Of a DNA stretch of 64,000 nucleotides, positions 41,901 through 50,341 are shown piece by piece; position 1 is the first letter of the stretch; the number at the start of each line of letters is the position of its first letter. The position numbers were made by a program, and so were the translations under genes. Origin of the DNA: WLWS01 sp965243105 (GTDB lineage Bacteria; Pseudomonadota; Gammaproteobacteria; Eutrophobiales; Eutrophobiaceae); NCBI GenBank assembly GCA_965243105.1, contig CBDEUC010000001.1, positions 1-64,000 on the forward strand, read 5' to 3'. The notes below the pieces were generated by a model that saw nothing but the letters and a program-made list of their open reading frames with translations, had not been told where the DNA came from and did not search any database.

Positions 41901-43220
41901 TTATAAATTCAATTCTTCTCGGTCCCTTGTGCAAGAATCAATAATGATAAATAGCATCTGTTTTATGGGGTCGACCAGGTCCGGGATGTAGGCCACGCCC
42001 ATGCCCCCAAGCCCTTCGGCAAACTCCTGCGGCATATCCTTTTCACCAATATACGGATAGCCAATTCGTGCCAGCGGAATACCGAGCTGGCAAATGGTCG
42101 CTGCATCGGTCTGGCCGCTCATCATGGCAGCACCCGGGTAGCTTTTACCATTTACTTCTTCCCAGGAGCGCACGGCGCTGTTAACCACCCAGTGCTCCGG
42201 ATCAGTTCTCGAACCCTGGCAGGAAACAGTCATCTCCCAGTCTGCCTTGATGTCAGGGTATTTTTGCACGATGCCCTGTATGGCTTCACCAAACTCGGCC
42301 TCCACTTCTGCCATGCGCTGATCCGGGTTGGTGCGTAAGTCAATATATATCTCGCAGGCGGCTGCGGGAAAGGAAGGCTTGTCCGGCCAGCCGGAGCGGA
42401 CCGCAGCGATCCAGCCTTCAGGCCGAATCTGCTCGGAGCTATGACGATCGGGCCATTCTTTTAACCATTCTTCCAACTCAAGAATAAGGCGGGCGGCAGG
42501 TACGATAGAGCTGTCAAAACCGGGTGTGCCGCGCGGGATACCTGAATATCCCATGGTGCCCCGGGTGGTCACCTTGAACCAGGCCATGCCACAGTGCTCG
42601 TAATATACTTCACACCAGGGTTTGAAAATGACTCCCATGTCCGCCGTGACACCATGGGACAGCATGTGCATGACACCACTGCTTATCCCGGCATGATTTC
42701 TTTCCTCGGAGACCCAGGGCATACCGCCGCCACAGGAACCAACGATGACATCTCCCTTGAGCGGGATGCCAGCATCAACAATACAGTTGGCGGCTTCGGC
42801 GATCGAAGCAATCATCGATTTCGGGTTGGAGGCGCCCAGTCCAATAACGGTGTCTCCCCGTATCTCGGCACTGGGGATCATATCTGCCCGAAGCTGCGGG
42901 CCAACCCAGGGTACATCAACTTCTTCTTCTCCATCCAGGTGTGTATCAATGGGAGCATATAGCAGGAGATTGGCGCCAGCACCTGAGCCCCTGATACGAC
43001 CAACCGCGTTACCACTTTGCTCTGTCACGGACTGGTAGCTTGCATTCAGACCGGCGCTATTCATGTAATTGGCCAGGAATTCGCTGGCTTCTCTTTCGTT
43101 ACCGGTCGGGCTATGAATATCAGTCAGCTCAAACACAAGTCGCTTGAGCCGTTCGATGTCAATTTTCGAGCAGGCGGCTTCGTACCATTCGCGTTGCTGT
43201 TGGTCCAGGGATGTGCTCAT
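41901..43220 (-). CDS. M20-fold peptidase/deacylase homologue with degenerate metal site
   Basis: 439 residues from ATG 43220 (GGAGG site; an in-frame GTG nine bases upstream is less likely). The M20 fold is recognisable from TDIHSPTGNE, LLYAPIDTHLDG, GASNPKSM and the C-terminal SGQTDAATICQLGIP. Key metal ligands are changed: the usual H-x-D reads P-I-D (93-95), the Asp of GAxD is N135, and the Glu-Glu pair is replaced in GSCGGGMP (about 164-171). It may be a non-hydrolytic binding protein or use other ligands. It starts one base after the stop of the SDR gene, so it is in the operon. Confidence 0.75.
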   Translation of the reverse strand: MSTSLDQQQREWYEAACSKIDIERLKRLVFELTDIHSPTGNEREASEFLANYMNSAGLNASYQSVTEQSGNAVGRIRGSGAGANLLLYAPIDTHLDGEEEVDVPWVGPQLRADMIPSAEIRGDTVIGLGASNPKSMIASIAEAANCIVDAGIPLKGDVIVGSCGGGMPWVSEERNHAGISSGVMHMLSHGVTADMGVIFKPWCEVYYEHCGMAWFKVTTRGTMGYSGIPRGTPGFDSSIVPAARLILELEEWLKEWPDRHSSEQIRPEGWIAAVRSGWPDKPSFPAAACEIYIDLRTNPDQRMAEVEAEFGEAIQGIVQKYPDIKADWEMTVSCQGSRTDPEHWVVNSAVRSWEEVNGKSYPGAAMMSGQTDAATICQLGIPLARIGYPYIGEKDMPQEFAEGLGGMGVAYIPDLVDPIKQMLFIIIDSCTRDREELNL

Positions 43221-43221
43221 C

Positions 43222-43977
43222 CTAGGCACCTCCCGTCAGTTCAAGTGCATGACCATTCACATAGGAAGAAGCATCAGAACTTAACCAGGTAACTGCATTG
43301 GCCACTTCTTCCGCGGTGGCAATACGTCCCAGGGGTAATTGGCTGGCAAAACCATTCTTGGCTTCCTGGCTTCCACCAAAAATACGATCAAGCAAGGGCG
43401 TATCGACTGCGCCGGGACAAACGGCGTTTACTCGAATACCCTTTGCTGCATATTCAAGTGCAGCTGTTCGCGTGATTCCCATAACGCCGTGTGCTGCCGC
43501 GCAGTAGGCTCCGTACTGGGCAAAACCCACCAGTCCCCAGTTGCCCGCCATATTAATAATGTTGCCACCACCCTGCTTTAGCATTTGCTGTAATTCAAAT
43601 TTCATGCAGCGCCAGGTACCGGTGAGCTTGATATCAAGCATGCGCTGCCAGTCATCTTCATTTATATCAGCGACATTGGCGGCGACACCTTCCCAGCCAG
43701 CATTGTTAAAGGCGATGTCAATGCCGCCAAAAGCCGCGATGGACTTTCCCGCAAGTTCTTCAATAGCGTCCGGCTCGGTCAAATCGCAGGGAATGAAGCA
43801 GGCTTCGCTGCCTGCAGCCTCGATATCGTTGATGGTTGATTCAGCCGCCCCGGGATCACGGCCGGAGAGGATTATTCGATTTTTTCCAGCAGCAAAAGCA
43901 AGAGCAGTGGCACGGCCGATAGCACCGGTGCCACCCACGATGAGTATGGTCTTGTCATGGGGCTTTGAGTTGTCCAT
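43222..43977 (-). CDS. SDR-family protein lacking the catalytic lysine
   Basis: 251 residues with the SDR cofactor motif GGTGAIG (15-21), NNAG (91-94) and C-terminal VNGHALELTGG. The active-site helix reads YGAYCAAAHGV: the catalytic Tyr158 is present, but the Lys four residues later is Ala162, and the usual Ser in NISS is replaced (INMAGNW). Nucleotides are unambiguous here (TAC TGC GCG GCA GCA CAC). It likely binds NAD(P) but is not a normal dehydrogenase. It precedes the M20-like gene in the same operon. Confidence 0.8.
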   Translation of the reverse strand: MDNSKPHDKTILIVGGTGAIGRATALAFAAGKNRIILSGRDPGAAESTINDIEAAGSEACFIPCDLTEPDAIEELAGKSIAAFGGIDIAFNNAGWEGVAANVADINEDDWQRMLDIKLTGTWRCMKFELQQMLKQGGGNIINMAGNWGLVGFAQYGAYCAAAHGVMGITRTAALEYAAKGIRVNAVCPGAVDTPLLDRIFGGSQEAKNGFASQLPLGRIATAEEVANAVTWLSSDASSYVNGHALELTGGA

Positions 43978-44070
43978 TGAATTCTTATTAATTCTTTATG
44001 GACGTTGAAGTATATAGGCTTCATTCAGGCACTACCAAGGCAGCATGATTGTTTATGTTGCGATGCAATA

Positions 44071-45324
44071 TCAATCCCATTCCACCCACAACTCCCTCGG
44101 GCCGCGAAATTGAACAGTTTCCACCGGCATCAGGTCCTGGTCCGGGCAAAGTCGCAGGCCCGGTAAACGCGTAGCCAGTTCCTCAAGCAAGATCTTGAGT
44201 TCAAAGCGGGCCAGCGGCGCGCCAAGGCAAAAATGACGACCAAAGCCAAAGGAGATGTGTGAACGCGCATCACCACGATAAATATCCAGCTCTTCACCGT
44301 TTTCAAAAACCAGTTCGTCACGATTTCCCGAAGGAAGGAAACACAACAAGCGACTGCCGGCCGGAATACTTACTCCCTGTATTTCCACATCGACTCTTGT
44401 GAGACGGCGCCAGGCAACAACCGAAGAACGGTAGCGCAAACACTCTTCCACCGCGTTTGGAATAAGACCATGGTCCGCAACAATGGCCTCCCAGCATGGT
44501 CGGTGTTGCAACAGGCTCAGTATTGCATTTCCCGACATGTTGGTAGTGGTTTCATGGCCGGCCAGCAGGAGTCCAAAGACAACGTTGTTGATGTCTTCAA
44601 TGGTCAGCACGCTATCGTCGCCATTACGCGTGGCAAGCATATCGCTGGGCAAGTCGTCCTGCGGCTCCCTGGTTCGCTTTTGCACCAGTTCGAGACAGTA
44701 GTCCCAGTAATCTGCGAGGTGACCTACCGCCACCAGCTGTTCTTCAACCGAGGGTTTTCCAAAAGAAAGGACAAGTCGACTGTCCGCCCACATCTTGATT
44801 TTTTGCACGTCTTCTTCAGGAATACCCAGCAGTCGGAACAAAACAAGCGCCGGTAACTCGTAAACCATCTGCTTTACAAGATCCGCACGCTTGTCATCGA
44901 TAAACCTGTCGATATCGTCATTGACCAGTTGCCTGATATAGGGCTCCAGCTTTTTATTGCGGGCGGGGGAGAATGCCTTTTGCGTATTCATGCGAATTCT
45001 TGCATGGTCGTCGCGCTCGTTGTTGGACATCGTGGGTCTTGGCGAGAAGTTTCTTTCCTCCAGCAACTTCAGCGCTTCAGGTGCCATGGGGTTGAGCGGC
45101 ATCAGGGTAATCTCGGCTGAAAAGCGTTCCTTGTCGCTCAGTACCATCTTGATGTCGTCGTAACGCGTTACCGCCCAGAAGTCGATGTCCTCAAGATAGC
45201 TTACCGGGCTTTCATGGCGGGCCTTTTTAAATACAGCTTCCAGCTGTTCGTTGGAAAGATGAAAAGTGTCTGACAGGGACGAGACCGGACACTGGCCAGG
45301 AGCAAAGTTAGCGTATTCATTCAT
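44071..45324 (-). CDS. Cytochrome P450
   Basis: 417 residues from ATG 45324, with AGGG about 11 bases upstream. The I-helix oxygen-binding AGHETTTN, the K-helix E-x-x-R in EECLRYR, and heme ligand C366 in FGFGRHFCLG are all present. It is a soluble bacterial P450 that needs ferredoxin and reductase from elsewhere, as none is encoded nearby. It is divergent from the marR gene and a perfect inverted repeat lies just upstream of its start, so it is the best candidate for direct control by that regulator. Confidence 0.92.
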   Translation of the reverse strand: MNEYANFAPGQCPVSSLSDTFHLSNEQLEAVFKKARHESPVSYLEDIDFWAVTRYDDIKMVLSDKERFSAEITLMPLNPMAPEALKLLEERNFSPRPTMSNNERDDHARIRMNTQKAFSPARNKKLEPYIRQLVNDDIDRFIDDKRADLVKQMVYELPALVLFRLLGIPEEDVQKIKMWADSRLVLSFGKPSVEEQLVAVGHLADYWDYCLELVQKRTREPQDDLPSDMLATRNGDDSVLTIEDINNVVFGLLLAGHETTTNMSGNAILSLLQHRPCWEAIVADHGLIPNAVEECLRYRSSVVAWRRLTRVDVEIQGVSIPAGSRLLCFLPSGNRDELVFENGEELDIYRGDARSHISFGFGRHFCLGAPLARFELKILLEELATRLPGLRLCPDQDLMPVETVQFRGPRELWVEWD

Positions 45325-45351
45325 GACTTGTATGTACCCTGGTATGTGAGT

Positions 45352-45407
45352 ATGTTTACATAGCAACTTATAACGATCATACTTGAGCTATGTTGCTATG
45401 TAAACAT
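45352..45407. promoter_or_regulatory. Perfect 16-bp inverted repeat, probable operator
   Basis: ATGTTTACATAGCAAC at 45352-45367 is repeated inverted at 45392-45407 with 24 bases between. Each arm contains a GTT-N8-AAC partial dyad (45354-45367 and 45392-45405), the size of a MarR dimer site, with centres 38 bases apart. The spacer contains a TTATAA-type element. It lies 28 bases before the P450 start. Confidence 0.75.
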
Positions 45408-45451
45408 GTAACATCGAAGCCTCTCAGGGCAATAAGTGGTCCTGTAACGCA

Positions 45452-45474
45452 AACAATAAGTTATTGTTAACAAT
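45452..45474. promoter_or_regulatory. Overlapping palindromes abutting the marR start
   Basis: AACAATAA-G-TTATTGTT (45452-45468) is a perfect dyad and ATTGTTAACAAT (45463-45474) a second, overlapping one ending directly at ATG 45475. A protein bound here would block translation start access or transcription. No clear ribosome site exists, so the message may be leaderless or weakly translated. Confidence 0.55.
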
Positions 45475-45978
45475 ATGAAAAAGAAACTAAATCCCGTTCG
45501 GGAGAGAAACGGAAGAAAAGTCCTGGAGCTGGAAAACTACCTGACATACTACCTGGTAGTCATTGCCAATCGTGTTTCCCGGGGAGCTTCGTCCCTGTAC
45601 CGGGAAAAGTTTGGTGTGGGTGTGGTTGAATGGCGTTGCATGGTGATGCTGGCCATGCAGGATGGCGTGAGTGCGGCGCGTATAAGTGAAGTGGGTGGAA
45701 TAAACAAGTCCATGGTAAGCCGCTCCCTTGCCAGGCTTGAAGAACTGGGATACGTGGAAGATTTCAAGGGTTCGAGTACCCTCAAACCGCGGCTCATGCA
45801 GTTCACCCGCAGTGGGCGAAAACTTTACCGCGACATGCTCGAGCTTACCGTCAAGAGGGATGAGAAACTCAGGGATGGGCTAAGTGAATCGGAGCTTGAG
45901 GAATTGTTACGTTTGCTGAAGAAGCTCTTCAATAACGCGGATGAACTTGATCAAACAAAGTATCATGTGAATATTTAA
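45475..45978 (+). CDS. MarR-family transcriptional regulator
   Basis: 167 residues. The winged helix is seen in VEWRCMVMLAMQDGVSAARISEVGGINKSMVSRSLARLEELGYV-like order (about residues 50-95), with a wing containing RLMQFTRSGRKLY. MarR proteins are dimers that usually release DNA on binding an aromatic ligand. It is divergent from the P450 gene, with two sets of inverted repeats in the 150-base gap, and followed by an SDR gene 45 bases downstream. It probably regulates the catabolic genes on both sides. Confidence 0.88.
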   Translation: MKKKLNPVRERNGRKVLELENYLTYYLVVIANRVSRGASSLYREKFGVGVVEWRCMVMLAMQDGVSAARISEVGGINKSMVSRSLARLEELGYVEDFKGSSTLKPRLMQFTRSGRKLYRDMLELTVKRDEKLRDGLSESELEELLRLLKKLFNNADELDQTKYHVNI

Positions 45979-46023
45979 TAGCCTGGTACTGTTTAGAAAA
46001 TAACCTGAGCGAGAGTAATCATT

Positions 46024-46815
46024 ATGGACATGGGTCTTAACAGCAAAATTGCCGTCGTTACTGCTTCCAGCTCCGGCCTGGGCAAGGCATCTGCCATGGG
46101 CCTGGCAAGAGAAGGCGCAAAAGTCGTGATAACGGGGCGCGACCCGGAACGCCTGGAAAATGCGCGGGCTGCGATCGCAGCCGACTCAGGTAACGACCTT
46201 GTTGCGATTTCAATGGATGTGACCAGGGCGGAAGACATTGATAATCTAATCAAGCAGGTAATAGAGAAATTCGGCACGATTCATGTCCTGGTAAACAATG
46301 CAGGTGGTCCACCTCCCGGCTTTTTCTGGGAAACGTCGGATGATGAATGGCAGACGGCCTTTGAATTAACGCTGATGTCCAGTATTCGCCTGACACGAGG
46401 CTTTCTACCTTACATGAGAGATCAAAAATGGGGACGCATCATTAACATTACTTCCAGCACGGTGAAGCAGCCGATTAATGAACTGCTCCTGTCCAATAGC
46501 CTCAGGCTTGGCGTTATCGGCTGGGCGAAAACCCTGGCAAACCAGCTGGCGCCCGAGGGAGTGCTGGTGAACAACGTTTGCCCGGGCTGGACGAAAACAG
46601 AGCGAGTAACGGGGTTAACGCAGGTACGGGCAGCAAGCAACGGAACCACTGCAGATGATGAAGAGGCTGCGATCGCAAGCGGCATTCCCCTCGGTCGCCT
46701 GGGAACTCCTGAAGAGTTTGCAAACATGGTGGTGTTCATGGCATCTGAGCGGGCCAGCAACATTACCGGTACCACCATCCAGGTCGATGGCGGCGCTACT
46801 GCAGGGTTTTACTAG
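46024..46815 (+). CDS. Atypical SDR-family oxidoreductase
   Basis: 263 residues. The cofactor motif TASSSGLG (13-20) and NNAG (91-94) are present and the C-terminus TGTTIQVDGGA is typical. The serine is kept (NITSS, 141-145), but the Y-x-x-x-K region reads LLLSNSLRLGV (154-164), with neither Tyr nor Lys. This matches a recognised atypical SDR subgroup with SNxLR at this place, so it may be active through other residues. It probably shares the marR transcript. Confidence 0.78.
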   Translation: MDMGLNSKIAVVTASSSGLGKASAMGLAREGAKVVITGRDPERLENARAAIAADSGNDLVAISMDVTRAEDIDNLIKQVIEKFGTIHVLVNNAGGPPPGFFWETSDDEWQTAFELTLMSSIRLTRGFLPYMRDQKWGRIINITSSTVKQPINELLLSNSLRLGVIGWAKTLANQLAPEGVLVNNVCPGWTKTERVTGLTQVRAASNGTTADDEEAAIASGIPLGRLGTPEEFANMVVFMASERASNITGTTIQVDGGATAGFY

Positions 46816-46834
46816 GCGCTTGAATTGGCCGGTT

Positions 46835-48124
46835 TCACACGACAAAAACAACCAGGTAAAGGTAAGTCAGGGCAAAGCAGGCCAGCCCGGACATACCGGC
46901 AATACTCCACCAGTAAATCCCTTTTGACGGCCTGTCTTCAGGCCTGATTTCTCGGCTGTTCATCGCCCTGTGATTAAGAAATGCAAAAATCGGCGCGCTG
47001 AGAAACGAGATTGTGGCACCGAAATCAATGAAGGTCTTCAGGCGAGTCAGGAAGACACTCAGGATTAACAAGCCACCCAGTATCATGATCAGCATCGTTA
47101 TCCAGTAGTAGGTATGACGCAGGGATTCGTTCACTTCGCCTTCATCGATGGATTCCTCCCTGTGGAAAATTATCATTACGAGGTTGGCAGTAGAGCGGGG
47201 GAAACCATCGAGTATGGTCAGCATGGTAGAAAACATCACGGCAAATGCCGAAACGCCAATGATGAAACCCGACCAGGGTCCAAGTACGTTTTCGTATAAC
47301 TTGATAAGCTGGGCCGCGAAACCTGCGGGGCTTGACGCGAAAGATTCACCTGAGCCGTGCATGACCGCAGTACCGAGAATCATGAAGCAAATTGCCAGCA
47401 CGGTGATCCCGAGATAACCCATGTTAAAGTCAAAGCGAGCCTGGCGTTGGCTCGGGAGATAGCCATTTTTTCTGCTGTTCGCAACCACCCACTGGGATTG
47501 CCACACCGATACGTCAAAAGGTGTTGGCATCCAGCCAATCAATGCCGCGATAAATAGTATCGTGGCCAGTTCAAACTGGGCCGGGAAAAACACCAGGGAC
47601 TTGTCCCAGTCAATCAGGGGTAGCGCAAAGAAAGTAGCCACGATGGTTGTCAGCGTCAGGAACATCATCAGGAACTTGGTCACGATGTCAAGCCAGCGAT
47701 AATGACCGATAACCAGCAAAGCACCTCCAACAACACAGATGCAAACACATATGGGTACGATGCCAACAGACAGGCCGAGAGTCGCCTTGACGAGCCCTGA
47801 TGTGACCAGCAGGTTTGCAGATATCCCGGTAAACATGTTTACCAGGGTTGACGCCGCGAAAAAAACCAGCGCGAAGACACCCTGGTTACGATAGCTCGAT
47901 AAAATGGATTTGCCCGTGGCTGCGGCGTAGGACGGTGCAAAAAGGAAAGCAGGGTATTTTGCCAGTAGCCCAAGAAGCGCAAAGATGAGCATGGCAAAGC
48001 CGTAACTTGCACCGGCCCGGGTTGATTGCACGAGATGCGAGACACCAACAGCAGAAGCCGCAAACAAAATACCCGGGCCGATAAATTTCGCCAGGGATAC
48101 TTCACTGTCTGGATTACTTTTCAT
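46835..48124 (-). CDS. NRAMP-fold transporter without the canonical metal site
   Basis: 429 residues with about eleven membrane helices. The fold is NRAMP-like: IGPGILFAASAVG near residue 15-27 and GWMPTPFDVSVW near 197-208. The helix-1 DPGN metal motif is replaced by GVSH (27-30) and the helix-6 MPHN by MPTP. It therefore probably does not carry Mn2+ or Fe2+ in the standard way. Position among catabolic genes raises the idea of organic-substrate uptake, which is speculation. It precedes the alpha/beta hydrolase stop by only eight bases, but in the opposite order of transcription: the hydrolase gene is upstream. Confidence 0.75.
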   Translation of the reverse strand: MKSNPDSEVSLAKFIGPGILFAASAVGVSHLVQSTRAGASYGFAMLIFALLGLLAKYPAFLFAPSYAAATGKSILSSYRNQGVFALVFFAASTLVNMFTGISANLLVTSGLVKATLGLSVGIVPICVCICVVGGALLVIGHYRWLDIVTKFLMMFLTLTTIVATFFALPLIDWDKSLVFFPAQFELATILFIAALIGWMPTPFDVSVWQSQWVVANSRKNGYLPSQRQARFDFNMGYLGITVLAICFMILGTAVMHGSGESFASSPAGFAAQLIKLYENVLGPWSGFIIGVSAFAVMFSTMLTILDGFPRSTANLVMIIFHREESIDEGEVNESLRHTYYWITMLIMILGGLLILSVFLTRLKTFIDFGATISFLSAPIFAFLNHRAMNSREIRPEDRPSKGIYWWSIAGMSGLACFALTYLYLVVFVV

Positions 48125-48132
48125 GCACCCGC

Positions 48133-48969
48133 TCAGGGTTGATCAAAGAAACCAAGCACTAGCTTTTCGAACTCCTGCTGGTGCTCTACCTGTGCCCAGT
48201 GCCCACAACGTTGAAATACATGTAGCCGGGCATTTTGCAGGCGTTTCAGCATTTGTAAACCAACCTCCAGCGCGCCTCCCTTGTCTTCCTGCCCCCACAC
48301 CAGCAAGGTTGGCACAGCAACCCTGTCGAGTTCAGAGTAAAGATCCCGTCGGGGTAGTCCCAGCAATCTCATCTGGCCTGGATCCCTGCTTGCTTCAAAG
48401 CGCTCCAGCAGTGTTTCTTCCGTCACCAGCGAAGCATCAAACAGCAGGCTCTCCACCAGGCGACGCATTTTTTCAAGCGTCGGTCCTTCGTCATTGTAGT
48501 AATTGATAATATTGTTCAGTGCTTCCTGGGGTTGAGGCTGGATAACGATACCGGCGGATGTGGGTTGACTGCCAATCAGCACCAGGCGTTTTATACGCTC
48601 GGGGTTATGAAGCTCAAGTCCGAGTGCGGCCTGTCCTCCCAGCGAATTGCCGATGACTTCTACCTGTTCATGCAGACCAATCGCAGTGAGAAAACCTTCA
48701 AGGGTACGCCCCATGTAGTCAAAAAAATCTTCAGCAAGCCCGTCCTCAAAACCGGATTTTCCATAGCCGGGCATGTCGAGCATTAGCATGCGTCTGCCTG
48801 AAGCGGTCAGTGCGGGGATATTCTGCTTGAAGTTACTCCAGGCAGTGGCGCCCGGGCCGCCACCATGAATACAAAGCAGGGGAGCCCCCTCGCCAACATC
48901 GTTGTAATGCAGATTGAGTCCATCAATCTCAAGAAATTTTGAAGATTCATTTTCGCTGTAACTTTTCAT
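48133..48969 (-). CDS. Alpha/beta hydrolase, C-C bond hydrolase type
   Basis: 278 residues. HGGGPGATAWSNF (35-47) is the hallmark oxyanion region of BphD/HsaD-type enzymes, nucleophile S109 is in GNSLGG, the acid in VWGQEDKGG and the histidine in RCGHWAQVE. It is therefore a second candidate for hydrolysis of a ring-fission product in this cluster, closer to BphD/HsaD than the one at 40094. It is transcribed just ahead of the NRAMP-fold transporter gene, eight bases apart, so they are one operon. Confidence 0.85.
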   Translation of the reverse strand: MKSYSENESSKFLEIDGLNLHYNDVGEGAPLLCIHGGGPGATAWSNFKQNIPALTASGRRMLMLDMPGYGKSGFEDGLAEDFFDYMGRTLEGFLTAIGLHEQVEVIGNSLGGQAALGLELHNPERIKRLVLIGSQPTSAGIVIQPQPQEALNNIINYYNDEGPTLEKMRRLVESLLFDASLVTEETLLERFEASRDPGQMRLLGLPRRDLYSELDRVAVPTLLVWGQEDKGGALEVGLQMLKRLQNARLHVFQRCGHWAQVEHQQEFEKLVLGFFDQP

Positions 48970-49145
48970 TGTAATTCTTGTGCCTGTTGCTCAATCTTGT
49001 TTAGCCAGGGCCGGTATCGGCTTATTATATCGTGGAGCAGGGGTGCTTGCAGTGGCTTCTCCGCCGCGTCGGGACATCCAGCTTGTAATTATTCGCTGTC
49101 CTGAATATAGTGTAAAAATCATGTGATTATGAAAGTAATCTGGCA

Positions 49146-49367
49146 ATGAAGAAAAACTCCTACCAAAGCTTTGCGCAGCAGTTTTACCTGGAAGATGCCA
49201 GCCTGCTATGCCGTGCTTCACGAAATCTCAGGTTACTGAAGTGGCTGCTGCAAAGTGTGCTGATGTGGATTCGCGCAAGACAGGTGCGTAGCGAGTTCGA
49301 AAAATGCCGCGAAGATTCACAGCCTTTTTACGTTGATCGCTTTAGCGGACCGCCTGCAGACCCGTGA
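49146..49367 (+). CDS. Small hypothetical protein coupled to the iron-sulfur protein
   Basis: 73 residues: an amphipathic, basic protein with one moderately hydrophobic helix (LLKWLLQSVLMWIRAR, about 29-44) and a polar end FYVDRFSGPPADP. No family is recognised. Its stop codon overlaps the GTG start of the downstream [4Fe-4S] protein (GTGA), which supports real translation and co-expression. The ribosome site is weak. Confidence 0.5.
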   Translation: MKKNSYQSFAQQFYLEDASLLCRASRNLRLLKWLLQSVLMWIRARQVRSEFEKCREDSQPFYVDRFSGPPADP

Positions 49368-50341
49368 AACTAAGGGACACCCCCAGCGCAGATACTCTTC
49401 CGGCGTATCGTTCACCACCCTTATCTGGTAACGAGATAAACGGGCTTGGTGAGCGCGTAAAAAGAAGAGCAAAGCGTGTGTTTCACGATCTCGGCAGACC
49501 CGGCTATGAATGGTCAGGTATGAATGCCTTTTTCCTGATGAATAACACCTGGGGCATTGTCTGGGAGGCACTCAAGTATCGCTGGAATCTGCGTCGTTCA
49601 ACGGGACCGGTGGCTGCCGACAGGATGAAGGTCGAAGATCCCGCTGGCATGAGCGATGCCATCAGGAAAAAGGCCATCGGGCTGGGAGCCGGCGTGGTAG
49701 GGATCACCCGTCTGCAGCCGAGTGACCTCTACGAGGGTGTTGAGCTGGACTATGAATATGCAGTTTGCATCGGCACACCAATGAACCGCGAGGAGATGCA
49801 GCATGTACCCCATGCCCGCGCGGCCCGTGAAGTACAGCGTTCCTACGGGGAAGTGGCCTCTGTCGCCATTGATCTTGCCGAGCATATTCGCTCGATGGGA
49901 TGGCCAGCCATGGCCTATGGTGATCCTCGAAGCACCGACCTGCTACAAATACCCCTTGCAATTCGCGCCGGTATCGGCCAGCTCGGAAAACACGGTTCCA
50001 TGATATGTCGTGAGTATGGCTCCAATTTCCGGCTCTCCACTGTCGTCACGAATTTACCGCTGACAATTAACGAGCCCATTGATATTGCTGTAGATGATCT
50101 TTGCGTCAACTGCCGGCGCTGTACCCTGGACTGTCCACCCGATGCAATTCATGATGAAAAAAAATGGGTGCGCGGCGAGCATCGATGGTACGTGAACTTT
50201 GATAAATGCGTGCCTTACTTTTCCGCCACCTACGGGTGCGCCATTTGTATAGAAGTGTGTCCCTGGTCAGAGCCGGGCAGGGGCTTCAAGCTTTCGCAAA
50301 CCCTGCTTGCGAAGCGTGACAGGAATTCCGCAGGGGCTTAA
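49364..50341 (+). CDS. Double [4Fe-4S] protein, reductive dehalogenase/QueG-like
   Basis: 325 residues from GTG 49364. The C-terminal ferredoxin domain has C-VN-C-RR-C-TLD-CP and a second set C-x10-C-AI-C-IEV-CPW. The central region (SDAIRKKAIGLGAGVVGITRL, then YAVCIG) resembles the corrinoid-binding domain of reductive dehalogenase-like and epoxyqueuosine reductase-like proteins. No twin-arginine signal is seen, so it is cytoplasmic. A redox role is likely; cobalamin use is inference. It overlaps the convergent phosphoribosyltransferase gene by four bases. Confidence 0.75.
   Translation: MKLRDTPSADTLPAYRSPPLSGNEINGLGERVKRRAKRVFHDLGRPGYEWSGMNAFFLMNNTWGIVWEALKYRWNLRRSTGPVAADRMKVEDPAGMSDAIRKKAIGLGAGVVGITRLQPSDLYEGVELDYEYAVCIGTPMNREEMQHVPHARAAREVQRSYGEVASVAIDLAEHIRSMGWPAMAYGDPRSTDLLQIPLAIRAGIGQLGKHGSMICREYGSNFRLSTVVTNLPLTINEPIDIAVDDLCVNCRRCTLDCPPDAIHDEKKWVRGEHRWYVNFDKCVPYFSATYGCAICIEVCPWSEPGRGFKLSQTLLAKRDRNSAGA

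Noticed and set aside
48123..48506. Plus-strand open frame of 127 codons
   Set aside because: Antisense shadow of the alpha/beta hydrolase gene, which has a complete catalytic triad.
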